A stretch of DNA of 64,000 nucleotides from assembly GCF_014836445.1 (NCBI RefSeq), contig NZ_JACSQV010000006.1, positions 24,498 to 88,497 of the forward strand, in the 5' to 3' direction. This DNA is from Cellulomonas avistercoris (GTDB lineage: Bacteria > Actinomycetota > Actinomycetes > Actinomycetales > Cellulomonadaceae). Under the pieces are notes generated by a model. That model saw only the letters and a list, made by a program, of their open reading frames with translations, had not been told where the DNA came from and made no database searches. This document shows, in pieces, positions 54,764 through 64,000 of the stretch (position 1 is its first letter; each line of letters opens with the position of its first letter). The translations under genes and the position numbers were made by a program.

Positions 54764-55180
54764 GTGCTGATCCCGCGCAGGCTGAAGCACCGCAAGCAGC
54801 ACCACCCGGGGCGCTCCGGCGCCGCGACGGGTGGCACCACGATCTCGTTCGGTGAGTACGGCATCCAGGCTCTCGAGCCGGCCTACGTCACGAACCGGCA
54901 GATCGAGGCTGCACGTATCGCCATGACCCGCCACATCAAGCGTGGGGGGAAGGTCTGGATCAACATCTACCCGGACCGTCCCCTGACGAAGAAGCCCGCC
55001 GAGACCCGCATGGGTTCCGGCAAGGGCTCGCCCGAGTGGTGGATCGCCAACGTCAAGCCGGGCCGAGTTCTGTTCGAGCTCGCCGGTGTCCCGGAGCCGC
55101 TCGCGCGTGAGGCCATGCGCCGCGCGCAGCACAAGCTCCCGATGAAGACACGTTTCATCGTGCGCGAGGGTGGTAACTGA
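54764..55180 (+). CDS. rplP: 50S ribosomal protein L16
   Basis: 138 residues from GTG 54764, [19 protein letters not shown], then [21 protein letters not shown] and [20 protein letters not shown]. Near the A-site tRNA elbow. The stop TGA shares a base with the rpmC ATG. Confidence 0.98.
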   Translation: MLIPRRLKHRKQHHPGRSGAATGGTTISFGEYGIQALEPAYVTNRQIEAARIAMTRHIKRGGKVWINIYPDRPLTKKPAETRMGSGKGSPEWWIANVKPGRVLFELAGVPEPLAREAMRRAQHKLPMKTRFIVREGGN

Positions 55181-55416
55181 TGGCTATCGGAACCAAGGAG
55201 CTGGCTCCCACGGAGCTGGACACCTTCGACGACGAGAAGCTGGTCGCCGAGCTGAAGAAGGCCAAGGAGGAGCTGTTCAACCTCCGCTTCCAGTCCGCGA
55301 CCGGTCAGCTCGAGAGCCACGGACGCCTCAAGGCCGTCCGCCGCGACATCGCGCGCATCTACACGATCCTGCGCGAGCGTGAGCTCGGCATCCGTACCGC
55401 ACCGAGCGCGGAGTGA
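55180..55416 (+). CDS. rpmC: 50S ribosomal protein L29
   Basis: 78 residues: two long helices, with [20 protein letters not shown] and [17 protein letters not shown]. Sits near the tunnel exit. One-base overlap with rplP. Confidence 0.97.
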   Translation: MAIGTKELAPTELDTFDDEKLVAELKKAKEELFNLRFQSATGQLESHGRLKAVRRDIARIYTILRERELGIRTAPSAE

Positions 55417-55423
55417 GGCAATC

Positions 55424-55714
55424 ATGACCACCAAGCACGAGCAGACGACGGCGACGTCGGAGCCCCGCGCGGACCGCAAGACCCGCCGCGGCTACGTCGT
55501 GTCCGACAAGATGGACAAGACGGTCGTGGTCGAGGTCGAGGACCGCGTCAAGCACCCGCTGTACGGCAAGGTCATCCGCCGGACCAGCAAGGTCAAGGCG
55601 CATGACGAGCTGAACGCCGCCGGCGTGGGCGACCTGGTCGAGATCATGGAGACCCGGCCGCTGTCGGCAGCCAAGCACTTCCGGCTCGTCGAGATCCTCC
55701 AGAAGGCCAAGTAA
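55424..55714 (+). CDS. rpsQ: 30S ribosomal protein S17
   Basis: 96 residues from ATG 55424, seven bases after rpmC; a longer frame through rpmC is rejected. A short polar tail precedes [40 protein letters not shown] and [15 protein letters not shown]. Binds 16S rRNA early in assembly. A 163-base gap follows, the largest inside the S10/spc run. Confidence 0.97.
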   Translation: MTTKHEQTTATSEPRADRKTRRGYVVSDKMDKTVVVEVEDRVKHPLYGKVIRRTSKVKAHDELNAAGVGDLVEIMETRPLSAAKHFRLVEILQKAK

Positions 55715-55770
55715 CCCTGCAGCCGGCCGCGAGGCCTGCGCAGCACAGCACCACGACAGTTGCCCACGAC

Positions 55771-55791
55771 GCGGGCGGGTCTCCCGCCCGC
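55771..55791 (+). terminator. Hairpin between rpsQ and rplN
   Basis: A perfect 9-bp stem GCGGGCGGG/CCCGCCCGC with loop TCT, in the gap where S10 and spc operons join. It may terminate or attenuate. Confidence 0.55.
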
Positions 55792-55877
55792 GGCGTGTGC
55801 ACCACGGCAACCATCCGGATGGCCAGGCTCGCCGCCATCGTGCGAGCGAGAACCCGCCAGACGACAGGAGTAGGTAG

Positions 55878-56246
55878 ATGATCCAGCAGGAGTCGCGACT
55901 GCGTGTCGCCGACAACACGGGTGCCAAGGAGATCCTCTGCATCCGTGTGCTCGGCGGTTCCGGCCGCCGTTACGCGGGCATCGGTGACGTCATCGTCGCC
56001 ACCGTGAAGGACGCCATCCCCGGCGGCAACGTCAAGAAGGGCGACGTCGTCAAGGCGGTCATCGTCCGCACCCGCAAGGAGCGTCGGCGCCCCGACGGTT
56101 CGTACATCAAGTTCGACGAGAACGCGGCTGTGATCCTCAAGAACGACGGCGAGCCTCGTGGCACGCGCATCTTCGGCCCGGTGGGCCGGGAGCTGCGTGA
56201 CAAGAAGTTCATGAAGATCATCTCGCTCGCTCCGGAGGTGATCTGA
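55878..56246 (+). CDS. rplN: 50S ribosomal protein L14
   Basis: 122 residues. [40 protein letters not shown] and the end [10 protein letters not shown]. Interface protein that binds RsfS. First gene of the spc-type group. Confidence 0.98.
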   Translation: MIQQESRLRVADNTGAKEILCIRVLGGSGRRYAGIGDVIVATVKDAIPGGNVKKGDVVKAVIVRTRKERRRPDGSYIKFDENAAVILKNDGEPRGTRIFGPVGRELRDKKFMKIISLAPEVI

Positions 56247-56248
56247 CC

Positions 56249-56590
56249 ATGGCGAAGATCAAGAAGGGCGACCTCGTCCTCGTGATCTCGGGCCGCGACA
56301 AGGGCCAGCAGGGACGCGTCCTCGAGGTGCTCCCCGAGACGCAGCGCGTCGTGGTCGAGGGCGTCCAGCGTGTGCAGAAGCACACGAAGGCCGGCCAGAC
56401 CTCGCGCGGCACCCGCACCGGTGGCATCGAGACGATCGAGGCCCCCATCCACATCAGCAACGTGATGCTCGTGGACCCGGAGACCAAGAAGGGCACCCGG
56501 GTCGGCTACCGCACCGAGCAGGTCGAGCGCGACGGGCGCACGCGCAACGTGCGCGTCCGCGTCGCCAAGCGCTCCGGTAAGGACATCTGA
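56249..56590 (+). CDS. rplX: 50S ribosomal protein L24
   Basis: 113 residues with a KOW motif: [20 protein letters not shown], then [12 protein letters not shown]. Assembly initiator. Two bases after rplN; the stop overlaps rplE by one base. Confidence 0.98.
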   Translation: MAKIKKGDLVLVISGRDKGQQGRVLEVLPETQRVVVEGVQRVQKHTKAGQTSRGTRTGGIETIEAPIHISNVMLVDPETKKGTRVGYRTEQVERDGRTRNVRVRVAKRSGKDI

Positions 56591-57162
56591 TGACCGAGAC
56601 CACCATCGAGGCCCCGGCTCTGCCGCGGCTCAAGACGCGCTACAACGACGAGATCCGGTCGGCGCTCTTCGAGCAGTTCAGCCACGAGAACATCAACCAG
56701 GTGGCGCGACTGGTCAAGGTCGTCGTCAACATGGGTGTCGGCGACGCCGCGAAGGACTCCAAGCTCATCGAGGGCGCGATCCGCGACCTGACCCAGATCA
56801 CGGGCCAGAAGCCGCAGGTCACGAAGGCTCGCAAGTCCATCGCGCAGTTCAAGCTGCGCGAGGGCATGCCGATCGGCGCGCACGTCACGCTGCGCGGCGA
56901 CCGTGCCTGGGAGTTCCTCGACCGCCTGCTGTCCACCGCGCTGCCGCGCATCCGCGACTTCCGCGGCCTGTCGCCCAAGCAGTTCGACGGTCACGGGAAC
57001 TACACGTTCGGCCTCGTGGAGCAGTCCGTGTTCCACGAGATCGACCAGGACAAGATCGACCGTGTCCGCGGTATGGACATCACGATCGTGACCACCGCGA
57101 CGACGGACGACGAGGGCCGCGCGCTCCTCAAGCTCCTCGGCTTCCCGTTCAAGGAGAACTGA
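56590..57162 (+). CDS. rplE: 50S ribosomal protein L5
   Basis: 190 residues. [50 protein letters not shown] and [23 protein letters not shown] end. Carries 5S rRNA into the large subunit. Confidence 0.98.
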   Translation: MTETTIEAPALPRLKTRYNDEIRSALFEQFSHENINQVARLVKVVVNMGVGDAAKDSKLIEGAIRDLTQITGQKPQVTKARKSIAQFKLREGMPIGAHVTLRGDRAWEFLDRLLSTALPRIRDFRGLSPKQFDGHGNYTFGLVEQSVFHEIDQDKIDRVRGMDITIVTTATTDDEGRALLKLLGFPFKEN

Positions 57163-57163
57163 C

Positions 57164-57349
57164 ATGGCGAAGACCGCCCTCATCAACAAGGCGGCCGCGA
57201 AGCCCAAGTTCGCGGTCCGCGGTTACACGCGTTGCCAGAAGTGCGGACGTCCGCACTCGGTGTACCGCAAGTTCGGCCTGTGCCGGATCTGCGTGCGGGA
57301 GATGGCCCACCGTGGCGAGCTCCCGGGCGTGACGAAGAGCAGCTGGTAA
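57164..57349 (+). CDS. rpsN: 30S ribosomal protein S14, zinc-binding type (type Z)
   Basis: 61 residues, the short zinc form. [20 protein letters not shown], then CQKC and CRIC, the four zinc-ligand cysteines, and the end GVTKSSW. A second, zinc-free S14 may be encoded elsewhere. Two bases after rplE; a 94-base gap follows. Confidence 0.98.
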   Translation: MAKTALINKAAAKPKFAVRGYTRCQKCGRPHSVYRKFGLCRICVREMAHRGELPGVTKSSW

Positions 57350-57443
57350 TCCAGCGCTGCTGGTAACACCCTCCTGACGTCGGTAGGTCCGCGGCCCTGA
57401 ACACAGGGCCGCGGATACCCCGGCGAGAAAGGGCTGACGCCCG

Positions 57444-57842
57444 ATGACCATGACCGACCCGATCGCAGACTTCCTGACTCGTCTGCGCAACGCGAACTCG
57501 GCGCACCACGACACGGTGACGATCCCGTTCTCGAAGCTCAAGAGCCACGTCGCCGAGATCCTGCAGGCCGAGGGCTACATCTCCGGCTGGACCGTCGAGG
57601 ACGCGCCTGTGGGCAAGAACCTCACGATCACGCTGAAGTACGGCCCCAACCGCGAGCGTGCGCTCGCCGGCGTCAAGCGCGTGTCCAAGCCGGGCCTGCG
57701 CGTGTACGCCAAGTCGACCAATCTGCCGAAGGTGCTCGGCGGCCTGGGTGTGGCGATCCTGTCCACGTCCTCGGGGCTGCTCACCGACAAGCAGGCCGCC
57801 AAGAAGGGCGTGGGTGGGGAAGTCCTCGCCTACGTCTGGTAA
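57444..57842 (+). CDS. rpsH: 30S ribosomal protein S8
   Basis: 132 residues. [32 protein letters not shown] and [19 protein letters not shown]. Central-domain assembly protein; in E. coli it represses the spc operon. Confidence 0.98.
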   Translation: MTMTDPIADFLTRLRNANSAHHDTVTIPFSKLKSHVAEILQAEGYISGWTVEDAPVGKNLTITLKYGPNRERALAGVKRVSKPGLRVYAKSTNLPKVLGGLGVAILSTSSGLLTDKQAAKKGVGGEVLAYVW

Positions 57843-57867
57843 GTCCGAGACGGAGAGGAGAACAGCC

Positions 57868-58407
57868 ATGTCTCGAATCGGCAGGATCCCCGTCCCGGTG
57901 CCGGCAGGCGTCGATGTCGCCATCGACGACCGCGTGGTGACGGTCAAGGGTCCCAAGGGAACGCTCAGCCACACCATCGCGGCGCCCCTCACGGTGGACC
58001 GCGACGACGCGGGCGCCCTCGTGGTGTCGCGTCCCGACGACGAGCGCAACTCGCGCTCGCTGCACGGCCTGACCCGCACGCTGCTGGCCAACCTGGTCAC
58101 CGGCGTGACGGAGGGCTACACCAAGAAGCTCGAGATCGTCGGCACCGGTTACCGCGTGCTGGCGAAGGGTGACAACCTCGAGTTCGCACTCGGCTTCAGC
58201 CACCCCGTGGTTATCGAGCCCCCGGCCGGCATCACGTTCGCGGTCGAGTCCGCGACGAAGTTCTCGGTCCAGGGCATCGACAAGCAGCAGGTGGGCGAGG
58301 TCGCCGCGAACATCCGCAAGATCCGCAAGCCGGAGCCCTACAAGGGCAAGGGCGTGCGGTACGCGGGCGAGAACGTGCGCCGCAAGGTCGGAAAGGCTGG
58401 GAAGTAG
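57868..58407 (+). CDS. rplF: 50S ribosomal protein L6
   Basis: 179 residues from ATG 57868 after [44 protein letters not shown] repeat ([15 protein letters not shown]) and [17 protein letters not shown]. Near the sarcin-ricin loop. Confidence 0.98.
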   Translation: MSRIGRIPVPVPAGVDVAIDDRVVTVKGPKGTLSHTIAAPLTVDRDDAGALVVSRPDDERNSRSLHGLTRTLLANLVTGVTEGYTKKLEIVGTGYRVLAKGDNLEFALGFSHPVVIEPPAGITFAVESATKFSVQGIDKQQVGEVAANIRKIRKPEPYKGKGVRYAGENVRRKVGKAGK

Positions 58408-58409
58408 CC

Positions 58410-58781
58410 ATGGCTATCGGCATCAGAGGCAAGGGCACGACCGTCGCTCGTCGGCGTCGTCACCTGCGCCTGCGCAAGAAGGTGGTCGGTACGGCTGCTC
58501 GTCCCCGCCTCGTCGTGACGCGCTCCGCGCGGCACATGACCGCTCAGGTCGTGGACGACGCGATCGGCAAGACGCTCGCGTCTGCGTCGACCCTCGAGGT
58601 CGACCTGCGTGGCGACGACGGCGACAAGACCGCCAAGGCCCGCAAGGTCGGCGAGCTCGTGGCCGCTCGTGCCAAGGCTGCCGGCGTCGAGGCCGTCGTG
58701 TTCGACCGTGGCGGCAACAAGTACCACGGTCGGGTCGCTGCGGTCGCCGACGGCGCCCGCGAGGGCGGTCTGAACCTGTGA
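58410..58781 (+). CDS. rplR: 50S ribosomal protein L18
   Basis: 123 residues. [33 protein letters not shown] and [26 protein letters not shown]. Binds 5S rRNA. Two bases after rplF. Confidence 0.98.
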   Translation: MAIGIRGKGTTVARRRRHLRLRKKVVGTAARPRLVVTRSARHMTAQVVDDAIGKTLASASTLEVDLRGDDGDKTAKARKVGELVAARAKAAGVEAVVFDRGGNKYHGRVAAVADGAREGGLNL

Positions 58782-58815
58782 CGACGAACTCCGCATCGAA
58801 GAAGAGGACTCTCTG

Positions 58816-59454
58816 ATGGCTGCTCCTCAGCGCAGCAACACCGGTGCCGGTGGCACCGGCGGCGACCGCCGGGACGGCGGCCGTCGTGACGGCGGGCGGC
58901 GTGACGCCCCCGAGAAGAGCGCGTTCGTCGAGCGCGTCGTGACGATCAACCGTGTCGCCAAGGTCGTCAAGGGCGGCCGCCGGTTCAGCTTCACCGCGCT
59001 GGTCGTGGTGGGCGACGGCGACGGCACGGTCGGCGTCGGCTACGGCAAGGCCAAGGAGGTGCCCGCGGCGATCGCCAAGGGTGTCGAGGAGGCGAAGAAG
59101 AGCTTCTTCCGCGTCCCCCGCATCCAGGGCACCATCCCTCACCCCGTCACGGGTGAGAAGGCCGCCGGTGTCGTCTTCCTGCGTCCCGCGTCGCCGGGTA
59201 CCGGTGTGATCGCCGGTGGTCCGGTGCGCGCGGTGCTCGAGTGCGCCGGCATCCACGACGTGCTCAGCAAGTCGCTCGGGTCGACCAACGCCATCAACAT
59301 CGTGCACGCCACGGTCGAGGCCCTGCGCTCCCTCGAGGAGCCCGAGGCCGTGGCCGCCCGTCGTGGGCTGCCGCTCGACCACGTCGCGCCGCACGCGCTG
59401 CTGCGCGCGCAGGCCGAGGGTCGTGCCGCTGCGTCGGCGAAGGCAGGTGCATGA
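58816..59454 (+). CDS. rpsE: 30S ribosomal protein S5
   Basis: 212 residues, longer than E. coli S5 (167). The N-terminal ~35 residues carry a Gly/Arg/Asp repeat ([14 protein letters not shown]). Core: [31 protein letters not shown] and [17 protein letters not shown]. Helps decoding fidelity. The stop overlaps the rpmD ATG. Confidence 0.98.
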   Translation: MAAPQRSNTGAGGTGGDRRDGGRRDGGRRDAPEKSAFVERVVTINRVAKVVKGGRRFSFTALVVVGDGDGTVGVGYGKAKEVPAAIAKGVEEAKKSFFRVPRIQGTIPHPVTGEKAAGVVFLRPASPGTGVIAGGPVRAVLECAGIHDVLSKSLGSTNAINIVHATVEALRSLEEPEAVAARRGLPLDHVAPHALLRAQAEGRAAASAKAGA

Positions 59455-59636
59455 TGGCCCGCCTCAAGGTGACCCAGACCCGTTCCGCCATCGGCGGTAA
59501 GCAGAACCAGCGCGACACGCTGCGCACCCTGGGCCTGAAGCGGATCGGCGACGTCGTCGTCAAGGAGGACCGCCCTGAGATCCGCGGCATGGTCAACACG
59601 GTGACGCACCTGGTCGCGGTCGAGGAGGTCGAGTGA
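59454..59636 (+). CDS. rpmD: 50S ribosomal protein L30
   Basis: 60 residues, [41 protein letters not shown]. Two ATGs stand side by side (59451 and 59454); I use the second, the usual MARL start. Confidence 0.97.
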   Translation: MARLKVTQTRSAIGGKQNQRDTLRTLGLKRIGDVVVKEDRPEIRGMVNTVTHLVAVEEVE

Positions 59637-59638
59637 CC

Positions 59639-60352
59639 ATGGCCGACGACAAGAAGGCTGACAAGACGGCCGACGACACGACGGTGACCGAGGCGCCCAA
59701 GGCTGCCAAGAAGGCTCCGGCGAAGAAGGCCACCGCCAAGACGGAGTCCGCTCCGGCTGCGGAGAAGAAGACCAAGGCGGCCTCGTCCGCCAAGGCCGAC
59801 TCCTCCACGACCGAGTCCTCCGCGAAGGCCGACAAGGCCCCGGCGAAGAAGAAGGCCCCGACGGCTGCCGCCAAGGCCGCCGCCGAGGCTGCTGCCCAGC
59901 CCGGCGCCGGTGGCACCCTCAAGGTGCACCACCTGCGTCCGGCCCCGGGCGCCAAGACCGCCAAGACCCGCGTGGGTCGTGGTGAGGCGTCCAAGGGCAA
60001 GACGGCCGGCCGTGGTACCAAGGGCACCAAGGCCCGGTACCAGGTGCCGGACCGCTTCGAGGGTGGGCAGATGCCGCTGCACATGCGGCTTCCCAAGCTC
60101 CGTGGCTTCAAGAACCCGTTCCGCGTCGAGTACCAGGTCGTCAACCTGGACAAGCTCTCGGCGCTGTACCCCGACGGTGGCGACGTGACGGTCGCCGACC
60201 TGGTTGCCAAGGGCGCGGTCCGCAAGGGCCACCGCGTCAAGGTGCTGGGCGACGGCGAGCTGACGGTCAAGGTCTCCGTCGACGTGGACAAGTGCTCCGC
60301 ATCGGCGAAGGACAAGATCGAGGCCGCCGGCGGGAGCGTCGCGCAGGGCTGA
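59639..60352 (+). CDS. rplO: 50S ribosomal protein L15 with long Lys/Ala-rich N-terminal extension
   Basis: 237 residues from ATG 59639, ten bases after GAGGAGG; a GTG at 59633 overlapping the rpmD stop would add two. The normal L15 part starts near residue 93 with [20 protein letters not shown], then [11 protein letters not shown] and [19 protein letters not shown]. The first ~92 residues are Lys/Ala/Ser/Thr-rich ([24 protein letters not shown]), like histone H1 tails, and absent from ordinary L15 (about 145). A strong terminator follows; secY is not next. Confidence 0.96.
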   Translation: MADDKKADKTADDTTVTEAPKAAKKAPAKKATAKTESAPAAEKKTKAASSAKADSSTTESSAKADKAPAKKKAPTAAAKAAAEAAAQPGAGGTLKVHHLRPAPGAKTAKTRVGRGEASKGKTAGRGTKGTKARYQVPDRFEGGQMPLHMRLPKLRGFKNPFRVEYQVVNLDKLSALYPDGGDVTVADLVAKGAVRKGHRVKVLGDGELTVKVSVDVDKCSASAKDKIEAAGGSVAQG

Positions 60353-60383
60353 CGCCCCGCAGACGTCCGCACGGTCGGACCAC

Positions 60384-60429
60384 ACGCAGCGGGCGGTCCC
60401 GGGAGAGATCCCGGGGCCGCCCGCTGCGT
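60384..60429 (+). terminator. Terminator after rplO
   Basis: A 21-bp stem with one G-T pair (60384-60404 with 60409-60429) and a GAGA loop, 31 bases after the stop, followed by CGTTGT. It ends the ribosomal transcript here. Confidence 0.87.
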
Positions 60430-60959
60430 CGTTGTCGGCACCCTTCCGGTCCCGGCAGGCGCACACCGTGGTGCGCCACGCTGCCCGGCCGACGCAAGTC
60501 CCGGCGCGGTGTCTCCGAAAGTCGTCCTGACGTGCACCTCGCCCGGCACGGCGACGGGCCCTTGTGCGGGGTCGGCGCGCGCATCGCACTGCCGATCACG
60601 CGTGGTCGACGGCACGAGCCGTCGCACCGCGTGGCCGATCCACGTCTCGCCCTGGCGAACGGTTGCCAGGTCTGACCTGCGGCGCGGCGGCGAACGGGTG
60701 ACGCGACAGCGTCGTGTCATGACCGCCCATGGCATCCGGTTGCGGTTTCGGGCGTCCGGGTGAAACAGATCGGCGGCCTGGGGAGTAGCACCCGGCGTTG
60801 TGCGCCTCTAGGTCCGGGTGTGGCCCGGTGTGGCCCTTGTGTCCTGATGGACGCCCGTCCTGGACGACTGACCTACTTGAACCTGCAAGCAGGTACCGGA
60901 ACCGAGGCCCACAGGGGCTCGCCCGGCCGCCACCGGCAGGACCAAGGGGGACGACGAAG
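60430..60959 (+). other. 530-base regulatory gap before the surface-protein gene
   Basis: I find no gene here. It holds an exact tandem 10-base repeat GGTGTGGCCC (60817-60836), the inverted repeat ACCTGC-AA-GCAGGT (60881-60894) and a quasi-symmetric GGGGAGTAGCACCC (60780-60793). These look like protein-binding or RNA-structure elements, but I cannot name a factor or a convincing -35/-10 pair. Confidence 0.45.
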
Positions 60960-63230
60960 ATGCGAGCAGGCACGAGGGCGGGGGAGCAGGTGCGCGCGCG
61001 GCGCATCGGGCTCGCGCTCGTCGTCGCGCTCACCGTGGGCACCGTCGCCACGGCCGTCGACGTCGCCGGCGCGCCCGCGGCGCAGGCGGCAGCCGGCGAT
61101 GCGGGCAGCAGCGCGACGGGAGCGCCGGTGTACGCCACCGGCGGCACCGGTGCGCACAACGACCGGATCGCTTGGCTGACGTGGGGCGCGGACGCCGCCA
61201 ACATCCCCAACAACACGATCGCGTCGAACTGGCACGAGGTGGGCCCGGCCCAGCGCGTCGAGGTCAGCTGCACCATCAGCAACCTCAACGGCGCTGTCGA
61301 GGTCTACCGGCCGGGGGGCTACAACGGCGACGGGCTCGACGGCATGTACAACGTCGGCGGTTCGGGCGGCGCCAATCAGCTGCGCCACGGGATCCTGTCC
61401 CGGGGCGGCTCGAGCAGCAACCTCCTGCAGCGGACGTTCACCGTGACGTGCGGTGCCTCGCTCGTCGAGTTCGACGGTCAGGGCTGGGGGGCGGCCAACC
61501 GGGGCACCAGCCGTGCGCTCGACCTCGGCGGCCTGGTCGTGGCCGACGCGGAGTCCATGAGCTCCAGCGAGTCGCTCGCCGTGACGGCGAACAACAGCCC
61601 GGTCGCAGCGCCTTGGCGGGTCCTCAGCCGCAGCGCCGGCGGGTGCTCCAACGCGGACTACCGCATCCGCGCCACGCTCTCGAACAGCAGCAAGACGCTC
61701 ACGCTGAGCAACCGGGACGACGAGTGCACGAGCGGGGCCGGCACGGCGAACGCCGTGCTGCTCGCGACCGGAGTCTCCTCGCTCAGCTTCACGCTGCGAG
61801 GCGCGGGCGGCAACGCCGTCGCGATCGGCTACGTGCTCGGGGCCGACTTCGGTGACGCGCCCGCCTCGTACGGTGTCGCGGGCGGCGTCGTCGTTCCCAC
61901 GTGGACGGGGACGACGCTCAGCTCCACGACGGACGTCGCCGGCTACGCCTGCACCGGCATCATCCCCTGCAACCGCGCGGCGATCACGGCGCCCCAGCTC
62001 GCGGGCATGGCGGCGCCGACCACGACGCTCGGCGCCTCGGCGCTCCCGAACAGCTCGGTGCCGCACTCCGCCGGCGCCACGGGCGACGGCAGCGGTGACG
62101 AGGACGCCTTCACCGGGCTCACGCTCGCAGCGCCCGCGGTGTACCCCGGGGTCACGACGACGTACCAGACGACCGCGAAGTGTCGCGGCACGGCCGCGAG
62201 CCGTGTGGCGGGCTGGATCGACTGGAACCGTGACGGCGACTTCCTGGACGCCGGCGAGCGGTCGGTCGGCGACACGGCGTGCACCAGCACGGCGAACGAC
62301 GGCGGCAACGTGACGCTCACCTGGAACCTGCCCGCCGGAACCGTCGCGGGGCCCTCGTTCCTCCGGCTGCGGGTCTCGACCGCTGCGAGCGACCTCGCCT
62401 CTCCCGTCGGCGCCTCCCTGCTCGGTGAGACCGAGGACTGGGCCGTCACCGTGCAGGTCGCGAAGCTCGAGGTCGAGAAGAGCGCCGGCGGCGCCACCGA
62501 GGTGCCCGGCGCCGGTGGCACGGTCACCTACAGCGTGACGCTGCGCAACACCGGCAACCTCGACTTCACCGCCGCGCAGCCGGCGTACCTCGTGGACGAG
62601 GTGGCCGGTGCGCTGGACGACGCGAGCCTCGGCACGCTCTCGGCCACCCGGACGCCCGCAGGCCCCTCGGTCGGTGCGCCCGTCCAGACCGGCAGCCGGA
62701 TCACCTGGAGCGGCGCGCTCGCTGCGGGCACCTCGGTGACCGTGAGCTACCCGATGACCGTCAAGGTGGTTCCGGGGAACCGGATCATGACGAACCTCGC
62801 GCGGGCCTCGACGGTCGCGATCGCCGCGGGCACGCCGGTCGTGTGCGACCTCGGGTCCGCCGAGCTCAGCGCGAAGAGCTGCGCCCGCGTCGAGCTGTGG
62901 GCCCTCGGTGTCGACGTTGTCAAGCGTGCCTACGTCCCCGGCACGTCGACGCCGCGTGCGACCGGCGCGGTGCTCGCGCCCGGCACGTCCGTCGAGTGGC
63001 GCTACACCGTCACGAACACCGGCAGCGCGGCGCTGACGAACGTCCGCCTGACCGACGCGTGGACCGAGAGCCGCACCACCGCGGCCGGGACCACGCCCAC
63101 CAGCGGGGCCGTGCTCATCACGTGCCCGGGGCTGCCGGCCGCCACCACGGTCGTCATCCCACGTATCGAGCCAGGTGCCGCGGCTGCGGTGACCTGCACC
63201 GGTCAGAAGGCGGTGGTGCCGCATCCGTGA
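60960..63230 (+). CDS. Secreted surface protein with GEVED and DUF11-like domains
   Basis: 756 residues from ATG 60960, downstream of AAGGGGGACGACGAAG. A long basic signal peptide ends near residue 43 (APAAQA). The next ~300 residues are Gly/Ser/Asn-rich with paired Cys. A GEVED-type region follows (FGDAPASYG, GDEDAFTGL, GWIDWNRDGDFLDAGE, LGETEDWAVTV), then two DUF11-like repeats (VTYSVTLRNTGNLDF and VEWRYTVTNTGSAALTNV). No LPXTG or membrane anchor at the C-terminus, which ends in VVPHP. Probably an adhesin or biofilm matrix protein working with the following SipW-type protein; inferred. Confidence 0.85.
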   Translation: MRAGTRAGEQVRARRIGLALVVALTVGTVATAVDVAGAPAAQAAAGDAGSSATGAPVYATGGTGAHNDRIAWLTWGADAANIPNNTIASNWHEVGPAQRVEVSCTISNLNGAVEVYRPGGYNGDGLDGMYNVGGSGGANQLRHGILSRGGSSSNLLQRTFTVTCGASLVEFDGQGWGAANRGTSRALDLGGLVVADAESMSSSESLAVTANNSPVAAPWRVLSRSAGGCSNADYRIRATLSNSSKTLTLSNRDDECTSGAGTANAVLLATGVSSLSFTLRGAGGNAVAIGYVLGADFGDAPASYGVAGGVVVPTWTGTTLSSTTDVAGYACTGIIPCNRAAITAPQLAGMAAPTTTLGASALPNSSVPHSAGATGDGSGDEDAFTGLTLAAPAVYPGVTTTYQTTAKCRGTAASRVAGWIDWNRDGDFLDAGERSVGDTACTSTANDGGNVTLTWNLPAGTVAGPSFLRLRVSTAASDLASPVGASLLGETEDWAVTVQVAKLEVEKSAGGATEVPGAGGTVTYSVTLRNTGNLDFTAAQPAYLVDEVAGALDDASLGTLSATRTPAGPSVGAPVQTGSRITWSGALAAGTSVTVSYPMTVKVVPGNRIMTNLARASTVAIAAGTPVVCDLGSAELSAKSCARVELWALGVDVVKRAYVPGTSTPRATGAVLAPGTSVEWRYTVTNTGSAALTNVRLTDAWTESRTTAAGTTPTSGAVLITCPGLPAATTVVIPRIEPGAAAAVTCTGQKAVVPHP

Positions 63231-63336
63231 CGGACGGTCCGCCGCACCACCTGACCGCAGCACCCACGCACTCGCAGACGCCCGCCCGGACGTGCTGCTC
63301 CGCCCTCCGGGCGACCACCCTCAGAAAGGCATCACC

Positions 63337-63972
63337 ATGAAGAACAAGACCAAGGGCCTCATCGCCGGCGTCGCCGGGATCGCGCTGCTCACCGGTGGCT
63401 CGACGTTCGCGCTCTGGAGCGCCCAGGACTCCGTCGCCGGTGGCACCATCACCAACGGTGACCTGAACGTCACGGCTGCCGCCGCGCTGTCGTGGGTCGA
63501 CACCTCGGCCGACCGCACCGACGCCGACCACGTGATCAACCTGAGCACCTGGCGCATGGTTCCCGGCGACACCGCCGAGGGCACCGTCGCCGTGGACGTC
63601 ACGCTGATCGGTGACAACCTGGCCGCCGAGCTCGCCCTCACGTCGACCGCGCCGGTCGACCTCAACGGGCTCGAACTCTCCTACGAGGTGTACAAGGAGG
63701 GCGACACCACGACGCCGGTCGCGACCGGTGCGTACGGCGCCCCCGCCGCGCTCCGCTTCGCCGCCAACACGACGAGCCAGGAGACGACCTCGCCCACCAC
63801 GATCCTCGTGGAGAGCGACGGCACCACGACCCTCACGGTCGTCATCACGGCGAGCTTCGCCGACACCGGCGTGACGCAGGCCCGTGACGACGTGAACGCC
63901 GCCACCGCGCTCGGCAACCTGGGCGTCTCGCTCACGCAGGTGCGCGAGGACGCGGGCTTCACCACCCCGTGA
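63337..63972 (+). CDS. Alternate (SipW-type) signal peptide exported protein, TasA/CalY-like
   Basis: 211 residues from ATG 63337 after AGAAAGG. The N-terminus MKNKTKGLIAGVAGIALLTGGSTFALWSA with following GGTITNGDLNVT is the alternate signal peptide cleaved by SipW-type signal peptidases; it matches the actinobacterial RER_14450-type family by pattern. The rest is a Thr-rich beta domain with LSTWRMVPGDTAEGTV, as in TasA-like biofilm fibre subunits. A SipW peptidase gene is expected beyond the window edge. The pair with the DUF11 protein suggests an extracellular matrix locus. Confidence 0.87.
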   Translation: MKNKTKGLIAGVAGIALLTGGSTFALWSAQDSVAGGTITNGDLNVTAAAALSWVDTSADRTDADHVINLSTWRMVPGDTAEGTVAVDVTLIGDNLAAELALTSTAPVDLNGLELSYEVYKEGDTTTPVATGAYGAPAALRFAANTTSQETTSPTTILVESDGTTTLTVVITASFADTGVTQARDDVNAATALGNLGVSLTQVREDAGFTTP

Positions 63973-64000
63973 TCCCCCGGGTGGGGCGGGCCGCACGGCC

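Noticed and set aside
60720..60800. A cyclic-dinucleotide riboswitch upstream of the surface protein
   Set aside because: GGGTGAAACAG and GGGGAGTAGC recall fragments of such motifs, but I cannot build the conserved helices.

Overview
The window comes from a high-GC actinobacterium. The Zn-binding type of S14, adrenodoxin-type FprA, the rpmG-hadA-hadB-murB neighbourhood, abundant GTG/TTG starts and leaderless genes with TANNNT -10 boxes all fit this. Gene content and protein wording resemble Cellulomonas or a close relative; that genus-level guess is inference, not a database result. The window is chromosomal housekeeping DNA. I see no insertion sequence, prophage, CRISPR array or replication origin.

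Layout. 1-7.7 kb: a truncated RDD/FHA protein, rarD, fprA, htpX, a nuclease/phosphatase-fold protein, yajQ, a small lipoprotein, and tRNA-Tyr, tRNA-Thr and tRNA-Met. 7.5-13.7 kb: rpmG, hadA, hadB and murB, with a LacI regulator and a tandem pair of MFS transporters inserted before murB and a perfect operator palindrome between regulator and transporters. 13.9-22.8 kb: a secreted TAP-like hydrolase, an adenosine-deaminase-family enzyme, an OmpR/HK pair, and a NarL/HK pair next to a DrrAB-type ABC transporter. 22.9-27.2 kb: an aminotransferase, tRNA-Trp, secE, nusG, rplK and rplA. 27.4-32.7 kb: an accessory island inside the ribosomal cluster, holding an uncharacterised protein, a sigma factor, a cytosolic subtilase and a divergent TPR-CHAT protease. 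32.7-41.9 kb: rplJ, rplL, rpoB and rpoC, with L10 leader/attenuator and strong promoters. 41.9-44.4 kb: a second island, with a GC-only tandem repeat, a calpain-like protease behind a Flp-type prepilin signal, and two related lipoproteins. 44.5-49.2 kb: str operon (rpsL, rpsG, fusA, tuf). 49.3-60.4 kb: one membrane-anchored orphan, then the S10 and spc genes from rpsJ to rplO. 60.4-64 kb: secY does not follow rplO. There is a large secreted GEVED/DUF11 surface protein and a SipW/TasA-type exported protein instead.

How it works together. The backbone is transcription and translation machinery: RNA polymerase, ribosomal proteins, elongation factors, NusG and SecE. Three accessory modules sit exactly at operon joints. 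The most interesting are (1) sigma factor + subtilase + CHAT protease, which looks like a two-protease signalling or conflict module with its own transcription factor, and (2) the prepilin-anchored calpain protease followed by two lipoproteins, which could be an exported protease with partners or inhibitors. The functions proposed for both modules are inference from domains and gene order.
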